Below are positions 27,728 to 35,552 of a DNA stretch of 64,000 bases, in pieces (the stretch's first letter is position 1; each line of letters begins with the position of its first letter). The stretch is from NCBI GenBank assembly GCA_039555135.1, contig CP114179.1:1426001-1490000 (forward strand), given 5' to 3'. The position numbers and the translations under genes were made by a program. This stretch comes from Phycisphaeraceae bacterium D3-23. GTDB lineage: Bacteria; Planctomycetota; Phycisphaerae; Phycisphaerales; Phycisphaeraceae. The notes under the pieces were generated by a model. It was not told where the DNA came from. It worked only from the letters and a program-made list of their open reading frames with translations, and did no database searches.

Positions 27728-27756
27728 GAAGCCCACGTTCAGTGAACGTGGGCTTC
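27728..27756. repeat. short palindrome upstream of copA
   Basis: Perfect 13-bp arms GAAGCCCACGTTC/GAACGTGGGCTTC around AGT. It lies between copA and the divergent mazG-like gene and would be read as MRAKPTFTERG if copA began upstream, which argues against that start. Related palindromes with the AAGCCCAC core occur at about 32792, 35426-35476 and 48898. Confidence 0.8.
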
Positions 27757-27786
27757 GCGCGCATGGCGCAGTATCATGCCCGCACC

Positions 27787-28122
27787 ATGACACCACCCAC
27801 ACCTACGCCGATCCCCGACGACATGCCGCTGACGATCAAGGCCTTTCAGCAGCACATCCATGACCGCTACTTCGACACCGACCAGGCGCGCGGCACCCCC
27901 GGCACGTTCATGTGGCTCGTCGAAGAGATCGGCGAGCTCGCGACCGCGCTGCACAAGTCCGTCGGCGAGGGCGGCGACACGTCGGGCGACGACGACCCGG
28001 CCGGCGAGTTCGCGGACGTCCTCGCGTGGCTGTGTACGTTGGCGAACATCAACGGCGTCGATCTCGAAGAAGCGATCCGCGACAAGTATCTACGGGAGAA
28101 TGCGCCCAAGGGGCATAAGTAG
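27787..28122 (+). CDS. MazG-like nucleotide pyrophosphohydrolase
   Basis: A 111-residue all-alpha NTP pyrophosphatase of the MazG-like superfamily, which removes pyrophosphate from (d)NTPs. The metal-binding pattern is visible: WLVEEIGELATAL (the EExxE helix, about residues 44-56), then GEFADVLAWLCTLANINGVDL (the ExxD helix, about 76-96). The ATG at 27787 (MTPPTPTPIPDDMPL) is chosen; an upstream in-frame ATG lies in the palindrome region. It is a single-domain form. It is followed 36 bp later by the nucleotidyltransferase module, but a functional link is not evident. Confidence 0.85.
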   Translation: MTPPTPTPIPDDMPLTIKAFQQHIHDRYFDTDQARGTPGTFMWLVEEIGELATALHKSVGEGGDTSGDDDPAGEFADVLAWLCTLANINGVDLEEAIRDKYLRENAPKGHK

Positions 28123-28158
28123 GGTTGGATATGGTGATTGGGACGATACAATATAAGC

Positions 28159-28380
28159 ATGAGCCACCGCGTAGAGTTCAATGGTATTCATCTGGACAAG
28201 ACTGCGCTGTCGGTCCGCAAACTACACGAGCGAGACGACAGCAGAGAGACCTGGCACTCTAAAACTCCTCAAGAGCGGCTACTCGCACTCGAATACCTGA
28301 GGTACCACGGCTATGGCTATGATCCGTTTACCGATGGGATTCCGCGCGTTCTTGAAGTCGTTCAACAACGCGAAGGTTGA
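28159..28380 (+). CDS. small partner protein of nucleotidyltransferase (putative antitoxin)
   Basis: A 73-residue polar protein starting MSHRVEFNGIHLDKTALSV. Its C-terminal part (SKTPQERLLALEYLRYHGYG then PRVLEVVQQREG) resembles short proteins often encoded just before nucleotidyltransferase-fold genes in bacteria; this is from memory of such pairs and not a domain hit. Its 3' end overlaps the next gene by 47 bp in another frame, so expression must be coupled. The lower GC content fits a transferred module. If the locus is toxin-antitoxin-like, this would be the antitoxin; that is inference. Confidence 0.6.
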   Translation: MSHRVEFNGIHLDKTALSVRKLHERDDSRETWHSKTPQERLLALEYLRYHGYGYDPFTDGIPRVLEVVQQREG

Positions 28381-28771
28381 TTACATGGTTGTGGGGGGCT
28401 ACGCCGTGAACATGCATGGCTATGTCCGCAACACGGGGGACTTAGACGTCTGGATCAAGTCCGATCTGCCCAATGCCCAACGTGTGGTTGACGCGCTGGT
28501 CTCCTTTGGTTTCGCTCCTGAGGATATCGATGAGAGTCTTTTCATCGGGCCACGCCAGATTGTGCGGATGGGAGTCGAGCCCGAAAAAATCGAGATCATC
28601 ACCACCATCGAAGGTGTTGATTGGGAAGATTGCAAAACAAAATCGGTTTCCTTTGAGATCGATGGGCTTGACCTGCCTGTTATTGGCTTGGCAGACCTGC
28701 GAAAAAACAAGGCGCAAGCTGGCAGGCATCGTGACCTTGATGACCTTGAAAACCTTCCCGAGGTCGAATGA
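28334..28771 (+). CDS. minimal nucleotidyltransferase (AbiEii/MNT-like)
   Basis: A 145-residue protein with a nucleotidyltransferase-fold core: YMVVGGYAVNMHGYVRNTGDLDVWI, the GG...DxD pattern used by AbiEii-type and other minimal nucleotidyltransferase toxins to bind metal and NTP. A predicted third acidic strand (EIITTIEGVD, about residues 88-97) follows, then a C-terminal helix LADLRKNKAQAGRHRDLDDL typical of this group. The ATG at 28334 (MGFRAFLKSF) is chosen. It overlaps the 73-residue gene upstream and shares ATGA with the 257-residue gene downstream. It may nucleotidylate tRNA or protein; the target is unknown. Confidence 0.75.
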   Translation: MGFRAFLKSFNNAKVDYMVVGGYAVNMHGYVRNTGDLDVWIKSDLPNAQRVVDALVSFGFAPEDIDESLFIGPRQIVRMGVEPEKIEIITTIEGVDWEDCKTKSVSFEIDGLDLPVIGLADLRKNKAQAGRHRDLDDLENLPEVE

Positions 28772-29541
28772 GCTACTACACATCCGCCCACTTCTACCGC
28801 CCCGGGCCGTCGCCCGTTGTTCGCACGCCAGATGTGGTTGATTTCTTGCGACAACTTAGCAAGTGCGAACTACTGGAAGGGTCGCGGCTGGAAGCGTGCG
28901 AGATCAACTTTGCAAAGTCGATCTCGGAAAAGGTGCCAGACTTCTGGGAGGAAGTCACAAGCAAGCCCAAGTACCGGCAGCCGTGGTGGAAACGTGCGTT
29001 AAGCACGAAGCCGGCGATCTTTACTCAGGCAACGCAGGTTATAACGAATACACCGGACTTCGAATACAAAGGGCCATCCCTCTTCGAGGCGATCACCGCG
29101 CTGACACAGCACGATCAATCGGTGGGCCGGCTCCATATCGGCGGGACGATCAATGAAAAAACTGGCGGTTTCTTCGATGTGGAACATCCTTCGGGCGAAC
29201 CGTTGAACTTCTGTCCTAGTGGGTGGAGTCTCTCGTTTGAGCCGACCATGATCTCAATGCTCCAATGGGACGAGATCGATGGGATACAGGCGGGCTGGGG
29301 CAGCTTCGCGATCCACGGTCCTGGCTACTTCTTCCCGTGGACGTTCCGGGAGTGGGTCGATCGGTTTACGATCGATCCGAAAATCCAAGCCATATGTGAA
29401 CTTTGCCGAAAGACTTGGCCAGTTAAGTCTGTGGTACCGGATGCGGAGTTGGTGGAAGCTCGCCGGGACTATGAGGACTGGTGGCCGTATGACAATCCGT
29501 CGGCACCGCTCAAATGGTCGTGGGGCCCGGAGGAGGGGTGA
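28768..29541 (+). CDS. hypothetical protein coupled to nucleotidyltransferase
   Basis: A 257-residue soluble protein without a family I recognise. Its start overlaps the nucleotidyltransferase stop (ATGA), so the two are probably translated together. It is rich in Trp and aromatic residues, with several clusters (KYRQPWWKRALS, GPGYFFPWTFREWVDRF, YEDWWPYDNPSAPLKWSWGP). There is a pair of Cys at AICELCRKTW, but no complete zinc motif. It could be an independent immunity-like or small regulatory protein carried with the module. Composition is less GC-rich than in the flanking housekeeping genes. Confidence 0.6.
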   Translation: MSYYTSAHFYRPGPSPVVRTPDVVDFLRQLSKCELLEGSRLEACEINFAKSISEKVPDFWEEVTSKPKYRQPWWKRALSTKPAIFTQATQVITNTPDFEYKGPSLFEAITALTQHDQSVGRLHIGGTINEKTGGFFDVEHPSGEPLNFCPSGWSLSFEPTMISMLQWDEIDGIQAGWGSFAIHGPGYFFPWTFREWVDRFTIDPKIQAICELCRKTWPVKSVVPDAELVEARRDYEDWWPYDNPSAPLKWSWGPEEG

Positions 29542-29553
29542 TTGGCGAAGTGA

Positions 29554-31656
29554 TTACTTCGGCAGCCGGGCCGGGTCGGGGTCGATGGCGGGGCTGCTCG
29601 GGGACGTATCACCGTGCTGCTGCTGATCCAGCAACTCCCGCACATGCCGCGCGACGTGCTCCGGCGTCAGCCCCGCGGCGGCGAGCTGGTTGTCGCGGCT
29701 GTCCTGGTAGAACCATTTCTTGGGCATCGCCATCCGGCGGATCGCCTGCGTCGGAAGCCCGCGGTCGTGGCAGGCGTCGAGCACGATGCTGCCGAAGCCG
29801 CCGTCGAGCGCGTGGTCTTCGATCGTGATGATCGGGGTACCTTGCTTGATGAGCGACTCGATGAGGTCGATATCGACGGGCATGGCGAAACGCGCGTCGT
29901 AGACCGCGACGTCGTAGCCCTGCTGGTCGAGTTCGGGTAGCGCGGCGAGGGCGGTGTTGACCATCATGCCGTAGGCCAGGATGGCAACGTCGGGGGTCGG
30001 CTTCTTCGCGGTGTGGACTTGGTGCGCCTTGCCGAGTTCGAACGGCGGGGCCGAGTACGCTTGGCCGTCGCCATTGCTCGCGGCGGCGACGTTCTTCGTC
30101 GGCACGTTGTCGCGTGGGTAGCGGATAAAGGTTGCGCCGTCTTCGTAGCCGGCCATGAACTTGAGGCCGAGCTTTAGCGTGTCCTCGTCGCAGGGCGCGA
30201 GCTGCACGACGCCGGGGAGCGGGCGGAGCATCGCGATATCCATGAAGCCGTGGTGTACCGCGCCGTCGCCGCCGACGAACCCGGCCCGGTCCATGCACAC
30301 CCGGACGGGCAGCCCCTGCAGCGCGACCTCTTGGAAGACTTGGTCCACCGCGCGCTGCGCAAACGTCGAGTACACCGCGAAGAACGGCTTGACGCCAATC
30401 GAAACGGGGTCCGTCCCCTTTTTCGTGTCCTTTTTCGTGTCCTGCGCGGCCTTGGCCATGCCGGCGCACATGTCCATCGCGTGGGATTCGCAGATGCCGG
30501 TGTCGATCATGCGGTCGGGGAATCGTTCGCCGACCTTCGTCAGCCCCGTGCCGTCGGGCATCGCGGCGGTGACGGCGACGATCGACTCGTCCTCTTCCAT
30601 CATCGCGATCATCGCGTCGGCGTAGGCGGCGGTGAACGATCGGCCGCCGGACTTCACATCGACCCGGCAGCCGTTGACGGTGAACGGCTTGGGGCTGTGG
30701 AACGTGGTCGGATCGCCTGTCGAAAAGTCGAATCCCTTGCCCTTGATCGTCTTGGCGTGCAGGAGGACGGGCCGATCGATGTCCTTGATCTCCTGGAGCA
30801 TCGGGATGAGTTTGTCCAGGTCGTGGCCGTCGACGGGCCCGACGCAGACGAGCCCGAAGTGCTCGAAGAGGTGCTCGCTGGCGATCATGGCCTTGAAGGC
30901 GTCGGTCGAGCGGTGGTAGAACTCGCCCAGCGCGCTGCCGCCGGGGACGCGGTCGAGGAGTTTTTTGCCGCGTTCCTTGAAGCCGGTGTATTTGTGGCTG
31001 ACGCGGACGCGGTCGAAGTAGCCGGCCATCGCGCCCTGGGGCTTGGCGATGGACATGCCGTTGTCGTTGAGGACGACGAGGAACTGGCGTTTGAGGGTGC
31101 CGGCGTTGTTGAGCCCTTCGAGCGCGACGCCGTTGACGATGGAGGCGTCGCCGATGAGCGTGACGCACTTTCGGTCGGCCTGGCCGGCGAACTGGTCGCC
31201 GCGCGCCATACCGACGGCGGTGCTGATGGCCGTGCCTGCGTGGCCGACGGAGAAGAGGTCGTAGTCGGATTCGCGGGGCTCGGGGAACCCGGCCATGCCC
31301 TCGGCGGTGCGGAGCTTATCGAGCATGGGCAGCCGGCCGGTGATGAGCTTGTGCGGGTAGCACTGGTGGCCGACGTCGAAGAGCAGGCGGTCGCCGCCCC
31401 CGGAAGTTTTTTCATCCGCGCTGTTCACGCCGTCTTGACCCTGCCCAATGTTCCGGGGGGGGCCGAAATCAAAGACATAGTGCATCGCGAGGGTGAGCTC
31501 GACGACCCCGAGGTTGGGGGCGAGGTGGCCGCCGGTCCTGGCGACCTGGTCACAGATGGCGTTGCGGATGTCCTGCGCGAGGTCCTTGAGCTGCTCGACG
31601 CTGAGGGCCTTGAGGTCGGCGGGGCCGTGGATGGTCTGGAGCAGGTCGTAGGGCAT
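29554..31656 (-). CDS. dxs: 1-deoxy-D-xylulose-5-phosphate synthase
   Basis: The thiamine-diphosphate enzyme that condenses pyruvate and glyceraldehyde 3-phosphate, first step of the MEP isoprenoid pathway. Visible motifs: TGGHLAPNLGVVELT, FDVGHQCYPHK, a ThDP-binding segment GDASIVNGVALEGLNNAG...LNDNGMSI (GDA where GDG is usual), and ICESHAMDMCAGMAKA with the conserved Glu. 700 residues against about 620-640. Two insertions account for most of the excess: after FDFGPPRN (31397-31459) and after GMAKAAQ (30406-30441, including a tandem 12-bp repeat). ATG at 31656 preferred over TTG at 31662. It lies downstream of ispA in the same direction. Confidence 0.95.
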   Translation of the reverse strand: MPYDLLQTIHGPADLKALSVEQLKDLAQDIRNAICDQVARTGGHLAPNLGVVELTLAMHYVFDFGPPRNIGQGQDGVNSADEKTSGGGDRLLFDVGHQCYPHKLITGRLPMLDKLRTAEGMAGFPEPRESDYDLFSVGHAGTAISTAVGMARGDQFAGQADRKCVTLIGDASIVNGVALEGLNNAGTLKRQFLVVLNDNGMSIAKPQGAMAGYFDRVRVSHKYTGFKERGKKLLDRVPGGSALGEFYHRSTDAFKAMIASEHLFEHFGLVCVGPVDGHDLDKLIPMLQEIKDIDRPVLLHAKTIKGKGFDFSTGDPTTFHSPKPFTVNGCRVDVKSGGRSFTAAYADAMIAMMEEDESIVAVTAAMPDGTGLTKVGERFPDRMIDTGICESHAMDMCAGMAKAAQDTKKDTKKGTDPVSIGVKPFFAVYSTFAQRAVDQVFQEVALQGLPVRVCMDRAGFVGGDGAVHHGFMDIAMLRPLPGVVQLAPCDEDTLKLGLKFMAGYEDGATFIRYPRDNVPTKNVAAASNGDGQAYSAPPFELGKAHQVHTAKKPTPDVAILAYGMMVNTALAALPELDQQGYDVAVYDARFAMPVDIDLIESLIKQGTPIITIEDHALDGGFGSIVLDACHDRGLPTQAIRRMAMPKKWFYQDSRDNQLAAAGLTPEHVARHVRELLDQQQHGDTSPSSPAIDPDPARLPK
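30406..30441. repeat. in-frame tandem/palindromic insert in dxs
   Basis: A small hairpin GGGG...CCCC (30406-30418) abuts two exact tandem copies of CTTTTTCGTGTC (30418-30429 and 30430-30441). It is translated as KDTKKDTKKGTDP between the two halves of the conserved EEP-equivalent region of Dxs. Confidence 0.75.
31397..31459. repeat. in-frame inverted-end insert in dxs
   Basis: The ends CCCCCGGAA and TTCCGGGGG are inverted repeats around a 45-bp centre. It encodes about 20 extra residues (IGQGQDGVNSADEKTSGGG) just before DRLLFDVGHQCYPHK. Read on the coding strand it contains GCGGATGA and ends AACTTCCGGGGG, as does the insert in the PfkB kinase gene. Confidence 0.7.
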
Positions 31657-31843
31657 GGGCAAGCAGGGGTTGTGTTGAGCCGGGCGGTTCCGTGATGCGG
31701 CCCGGCCGGGGGGAATCGGTAGATTCTAGCGGGTCGGGGGTGGCTTCACCGGATGGGAGACGCGGTTCTTGATCTTTGCATTATAGAGTAATCGGCCCGG
31801 TCAACCAAGGGGCATGAATCGGGATGGCTGAAAAAGGACTCCC

Positions 31844-32743
31844 CTACCGCGTGCGCTGGGCGAGCGACCGCGCCAGTTGCCGCAGCGGGTCGGCGGGCGG
31901 GCCCAGCGGCTCGAGCGCCGCGAGCGCCTGGCCGAGCAGCTTCGCGACCTCGGTCCGCGTGCCCTCGACGCCCAGCAGCGACGGGTAGGTCAGCTTCCCG
32001 GCCGCGGCGTCCTTGCCGGTCTGCTTGCCGACCTGCTCGGTGGACTGCGTGACGTCGAGCAGGTCGTCGACGGCCTGGAACATGAGCCCCACGGCACTGG
32101 CGTACTCGACCAACTTGGCGGTCTGCGATTCGGTCGCGCGTCCGCAAAGCGCGCCCATGTAGCACGACGCCTGCAGGAGCGCGCCGGTCTTGCAGCGATG
32201 GATTTCGCGCAGCTTGTCGAGGTCGCTGCGTGCCTCGTCTTCGTCGAAGCCACCCATCGTGTCGTAGACCTGGCCGGCGATCATGGCGTTGGTCGAGGAG
32301 GCGAGGACGTGCGTGAGCTGCTGCACGAGTCCGGGGGCGTCGTGCCCCAGCGCGATGAGGTGGAACGCCGAGGCCGTCATCGCGTCGCCGGCGAGGATGG
32401 CCATCGCCTCGTTGGTGTGTTTATGCAAGGTCGCTCGGCCGCGCCGCAGGTCGTCGTCATCCATCGCAGGCAGGTCGTCGTGAACAAGCGAGAAACAGTG
32501 GATCAGCTCGACCGCCCCGGCCGCAGCGACGGCGTCCTCGGCCGCGCCGCCGCACGCGATACAGCTGCGTATGCAGAGCAACGGGCGGATGCGCTTGCCC
32601 CCGCCGAAGAGCGCGTAGGCGATCGCGTCGCGCAGGTTGCCGGGGATGTAGAGCTGCTCGACGAAGGTGCGCAGCCGACCATCGACCAGCGCGATCAGCT
32701 CGGTGTCGGTCGGCGTCGTTGTCGTGTCGTCCCGGGTCGGCAT
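31844..32743 (-). CDS. ispA: short-chain polyprenyl diphosphate synthase
   Basis: A trans-prenyl transferase that elongates DMAPP with IPP to farnesyl or geranylgeranyl diphosphate. First Asp-rich motif LVHDDLPAMDDDDLRRG (about residues 86-102), GQVYDTMGG near 170, second Asp-rich motif DDLLDVT near 230, followed by GKDAAAGKLTYPSLLG. Its 299 residues match IspA/GGPP synthases. The motif with two extra residues between the Asp pairs is the bacterial FPP/GGPP type; chain length cannot be read reliably. It lies between murG and dxs in the same direction, so the cluster feeds isoprenoid carriers for wall synthesis. Confidence 0.92.
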   Translation of the reverse strand: MPTRDDTTTTPTDTELIALVDGRLRTFVEQLYIPGNLRDAIAYALFGGGKRIRPLLCIRSCIACGGAAEDAVAAAGAVELIHCFSLVHDDLPAMDDDDLRRGRATLHKHTNEAMAILAGDAMTASAFHLIALGHDAPGLVQQLTHVLASSTNAMIAGQVYDTMGGFDEDEARSDLDKLREIHRCKTGALLQASCYMGALCGRATESQTAKLVEYASAVGLMFQAVDDLLDVTQSTEQVGKQTGKDAAAGKLTYPSLLGVEGTRTEVAKLLGQALAALEPLGPPADPLRQLARSLAQRTR

Positions 32744-32791
32744 CGGCGTAGTTTAGCGGCCTATACGACTGAAATGTAACCCCCGCGCCAA

Positions 32792-32839
32792 AGCCCAGGG
32801 ATTCCATCCGCGGGCCCCACCCATGCAATGGGCGGGCTT
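32792..32839. repeat. palindromic repeat between ispA and murG
   Basis: AAGCCC (32792) mirrors GGGCTTC (32834-32840), with an inner palindrome CCCACCCATGCAATGGGCGG. It shares the AAGCCCAC/GTGGGCTT and GATGGAATCC-type elements with the palindromes at 35426-35476 and 48898-48918. Confidence 0.6.
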
Positions 32840-32846
32840 CGTTGGG

Positions 32847-33974
32847 TTACCCCCGCAACTGCTCTTCGACCCAGTCCGCGACCGCCGCGGCGCCGTCGGG
32901 CCGGCGGTTGTCGCGCATCGCCTTGCGCATCGCGCCTAAGCGCGACGGGTTCTGCATCAATGCCCGCAGCGGCCCCAGCAGCTCGTCGACATTCGGGCCC
33001 GGCTCGATGTGGTCGGTCAGCAGCAACGCCCCGCCGCACTTCACCACGGGAACAGCGTTGGCGCGCTGGTGCTGGTCTTTGTGGAACGGGTACGGCATGT
33101 AGAGCGCGGGCACGGCGTTGGCCCAGCTCTCGGCGACGCTGCCCGCGCCGCTCCGGCAGACGCACAGCGACGCGGCCGACCACGCCACGCCCATCTGCGT
33201 GCAGAACGATTCGACCACCCCGGGGATGTTGTGTTTGTCGTATGCGTCGGCCACTTCGTCGCGGTCCTGCTCGCCGGTGAGGTGCAGCACCTGCCAGCCG
33301 GGCGTGCCGCGGAAGAGCGTACGGGCGGCGTTGCGTTTGGCGATCTCGATGAAGACCTTGTTGATCGAGCCGCCGCCCTGCGACCCGCCGAAGATCAGCA
33401 GCGTCTGCTTGCCGGGGTCGAGCCCGAGCATGGTGCGTGCTTCGGCGGCCGCGCCGGGGTCGTCGGGCGCGAGCACGCTCTGGCGCAGCGGGACGCTGAT
33501 GAGTTCTGCACCCTTGAGCATGGGTGTTGGGTAGGCGGTGAAGAGCTTGGTCGCCCGCCGCGCCGACCAGCGGTTGCTCTTGCCGGGGACTGCGTCGAGC
33601 GACACGAGCGCGACGGGGACATCGAGCTGCGCCGCCGCGCTGACGCTGGGCCCGCTCACAAAACCGCCCGTCGCGACCACGGCCCGTGGCAGACGCTCCT
33701 CGATCACATCCCGCATCAGCCCGGTGCAGTGGCGGTACGCCTTCACGAACTGCCACAACTTGACCGGGTGCATCGCCATCGGCAGCGCCGGGAGATACGT
33801 GCCCTCGAGCTCCGCTTCTTCGAGCACGGTCCGATCGACCGCGCGCTCGCTCACCACAAAGTGCCCATCGACCGCGACGCCCCGCTGCTCCAGGGTTTCG
33901 AGCACGGCGATGTTGGGGTAGATGTGCCCCCCCGACCCGCCGCCGACGAACAAGATGGTGGGGTTGTCGGGCAT
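32847..33974 (-). CDS. murG: MurG (lipid II synthase)
   Basis: UDP-GlcNAc:undecaprenyl-pyrophosphoryl-MurNAc-pentapeptide GlcNAc transferase, at the cytoplasmic face of the inner membrane. The GT28 family features are the N-terminal GGGSGGHIYPNIAVLE loop, LIFGGSQGGGSIN at the start of the second domain, and CRSGAGSVAESWANAVPALYMPYPFHKDQHQRAN for UDP-GlcNAc binding. The ATG at 33974 (MPDNPTILFVGGG) is chosen; the frame further up is inverted-repeat sequence. 375 residues, slightly above the 355 of E. coli. It is downstream of ftsW as in the dcw cluster, but the rest of that cluster is not here. Evidence that this planctomycete makes peptidoglycan. Confidence 0.95.
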   Translation of the reverse strand: MPDNPTILFVGGGSGGHIYPNIAVLETLEQRGVAVDGHFVVSERAVDRTVLEEAELEGTYLPALPMAMHPVKLWQFVKAYRHCTGLMRDVIEERLPRAVVATGGFVSGPSVSAAAQLDVPVALVSLDAVPGKSNRWSARRATKLFTAYPTPMLKGAELISVPLRQSVLAPDDPGAAAEARTMLGLDPGKQTLLIFGGSQGGGSINKVFIEIAKRNAARTLFRGTPGWQVLHLTGEQDRDEVADAYDKHNIPGVVESFCTQMGVAWSAASLCVCRSGAGSVAESWANAVPALYMPYPFHKDQHQRANAVPVVKCGGALLLTDHIEPGPNVDELLGPLRALMQNPSRLGAMRKAMRDNRRPDGAAAVADWVEEQLRG

Positions 33975-33982
33975 AGCTCGGT

Positions 33983-34089
33983 GTAGGGTGGGTGGCGTGA
34001 GTCCGCGAACAGAACCCACCATGGAAACACGCAGACAATTGGCAACGCGACGGTGGGTTGCGCTCGCGGACTCGCTCCACCCACCCTAC
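33983..34089. repeat. inverted repeat family B, copy 2
   Basis: GTAGGGTGGGTGGCGTGAGT... and ...ACTCGCTCCACCCACCCTAC bound a 107-bp element nearly identical in design to 9917-10021, with inner boundaries CCCACC and GGTGGG. It occupies almost the entire gap between the ftsW stop and the murG start (9 bp from each). Confidence 0.9.
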
Positions 34090-34098
34090 GCGGGAATC

Positions 34099-35319
34099 TC
34101 ACGCTGTCAGCCGCAGCTTGGGCTTGTCCTCTTCTTCATCCCCATCTTCCCCCTCTGTGGAATCGGTGGAGGCCTTCTCCGCCTCGATCGTGTTGGCGTT
34201 GTCGATCGCGGCGACCAGGCCCAGCGCGAACGCCGTCATCACCCAGCCGGTGCCCCCGGCCGAGACGAGCGGCAGCGCGATGCCCTTGGTCGGCACCACG
34301 ACCGTCACGACGGCGATGTTGATCACCGCCTGCGCGCCGACCGTCACGAGGATGCCCAACGCGACGAGCCGGCTGAACGTATCTTTGCTGTCGCGCGCGA
34401 CGCCCAGCCCGATCCAGATGATCGCGAGGAACAGCCCGATGACCATCGCGGCGCCGGCGATCCCGAGCTCTTCGACCAGCACGGGGAAGATGAAGTCGGT
34501 CGTATCTTCGGGCAGGAAGTACTTCTGGATCGAATTGCCCAGGCCGCTGCCGGGCACGCCGCCCTGGGCGAAGGCGAGCTGCGACTGGATCGGGTGGTAG
34601 CCCGCGCCCTCGGGGTCGGCCCAGGGGTCGAGGTAAATCAGCAGCCGCTGCACACGGTAGGGCTCGGCGACGATGGCGTAGAAGATGCCCACGCCCGAAA
34701 GCGCTGCGGCGGGGATGAGCGTCCAAAGCCGCATGCCGCCGGCGATGAGCAGGACGATCGCGACCGCGCCGACGAGCACGCCCGTGCCCAGGTCCTGCTT
34801 GACGATGAGGAAGCACGCCCCGCCGATGAGGAGGAGCGGCGGCACGACGCCGGCGAAGAGCTTGTGCATGACGCCGCGCCGCCGGGCGCACCACCACGCG
34901 ATCGCCAGCACCATCGCCCACTTGAGAAGCTCGCTGGGCTGGAAGGTGAACGACCCGACCTTGAGCCAGCGCGCCGCGCCGTTGACCTCGTGCCCGACGC
35001 CGGGGATGAGTGTGAGCACCTGCAGCGTGATCGCGAGGAGGACGAAGAGCAGCACCGGGCTGACCCAGCCCTTGTGCTTGAACAGCTCGGCGACGTTGAT
35101 GCGCGACGCGACCAGCATCACCACGATCGCGAGCCCGGCGAAGAGCGTGTGCTTGGTCATGAACATCGCCCAGGGCCCGCCGTCCGCCAGCGGGTGGGTG
35201 ATGGGCGCGATCTCGCTGCCGACCGCGCCGACGTTCGCCCCGGCCGAGTGGACCATGAGCACGCCCAGCCCGAGCAGGGCCGCGACACAGGCAATCAAGA
35301 TATGCGCAGACCGCACCAT
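34099..35319 (-). CDS. ftsW: FtsW (SEDS lipid II polymerase)
   Basis: A SEDS-family polytopic glycosyltransferase that polymerises lipid II at the division septum. About ten membrane segments are visible from MVRSAHILIACVAALLGLGV onward. The family signature near the middle reads QGGVPGSGLGNSIQKYFLPE then DFIFPVLVEELG, and a later conserved loop VSAGGTGWVMTAF. The C-terminal 30 residues are acidic and cytoplasmic. 406 residues from the ATG at 35319; the longer upstream frame is proline-rich and looks non-coding. FtsW rather than RodA is chosen because it directly precedes murG. Confidence 0.92.
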   Translation of the reverse strand: MVRSAHILIACVAALLGLGVLMVHSAGANVGAVGSEIAPITHPLADGGPWAMFMTKHTLFAGLAIVVMLVASRINVAELFKHKGWVSPVLLFVLLAITLQVLTLIPGVGHEVNGAARWLKVGSFTFQPSELLKWAMVLAIAWWCARRRGVMHKLFAGVVPPLLLIGGACFLIVKQDLGTGVLVGAVAIVLLIAGGMRLWTLIPAAALSGVGIFYAIVAEPYRVQRLLIYLDPWADPEGAGYHPIQSQLAFAQGGVPGSGLGNSIQKYFLPEDTTDFIFPVLVEELGIAGAAMVIGLFLAIIWIGLGVARDSKDTFSRLVALGILVTVGAQAVINIAVVTVVVPTKGIALPLVSAGGTGWVMTAFALGLVAAIDNANTIEAEKASTDSTEGEDGDEEEDKPKLRLTA

Positions 35320-35425
35320 AAGAGGGGTTATCGGTTCGGGTTCGGGGCCGGTGTGAATTGTACGCGCCGGGGCCTGGGCGTTGGTTGCGCTGCGGAATCG
35401 CGGCAACACGAGACGCCCCGAAGCC

Positions 35426-35476
35426 CACCCTCTTCAAGGGGGGTGCAAGTCCCACGGATGCAATCCGTGGGCTTCG
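35426..35476. repeat. nested palindromes upstream of S41 gene
   Basis: The outer arms GAAGCCCAC...GTGGGCTTC enclose CCCACGGAT-GCA-ATCCGTGGG (35451-35471) and CCACCCTCTTCAAGGGGGGTG. It lies between ftsW and the S41 lipoprotein gene, upstream of the latter's ribosome binding site. Confidence 0.75.
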
Positions 35477-35552
35477 ACGCCCTCAAAACCCGACCCCGGC
35501 TCCGAGCGTATCCTTATACACCACTCATCCCCCTCTTTTGCCGGAGCTCCCC

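Noticed and set aside
28768-29541. HEPN partner for the nucleotidyltransferase
   Set aside because: The protein lacks the Rx4-6H motif of HEPN toxins and is Trp-rich, unlike HEPN proteins.
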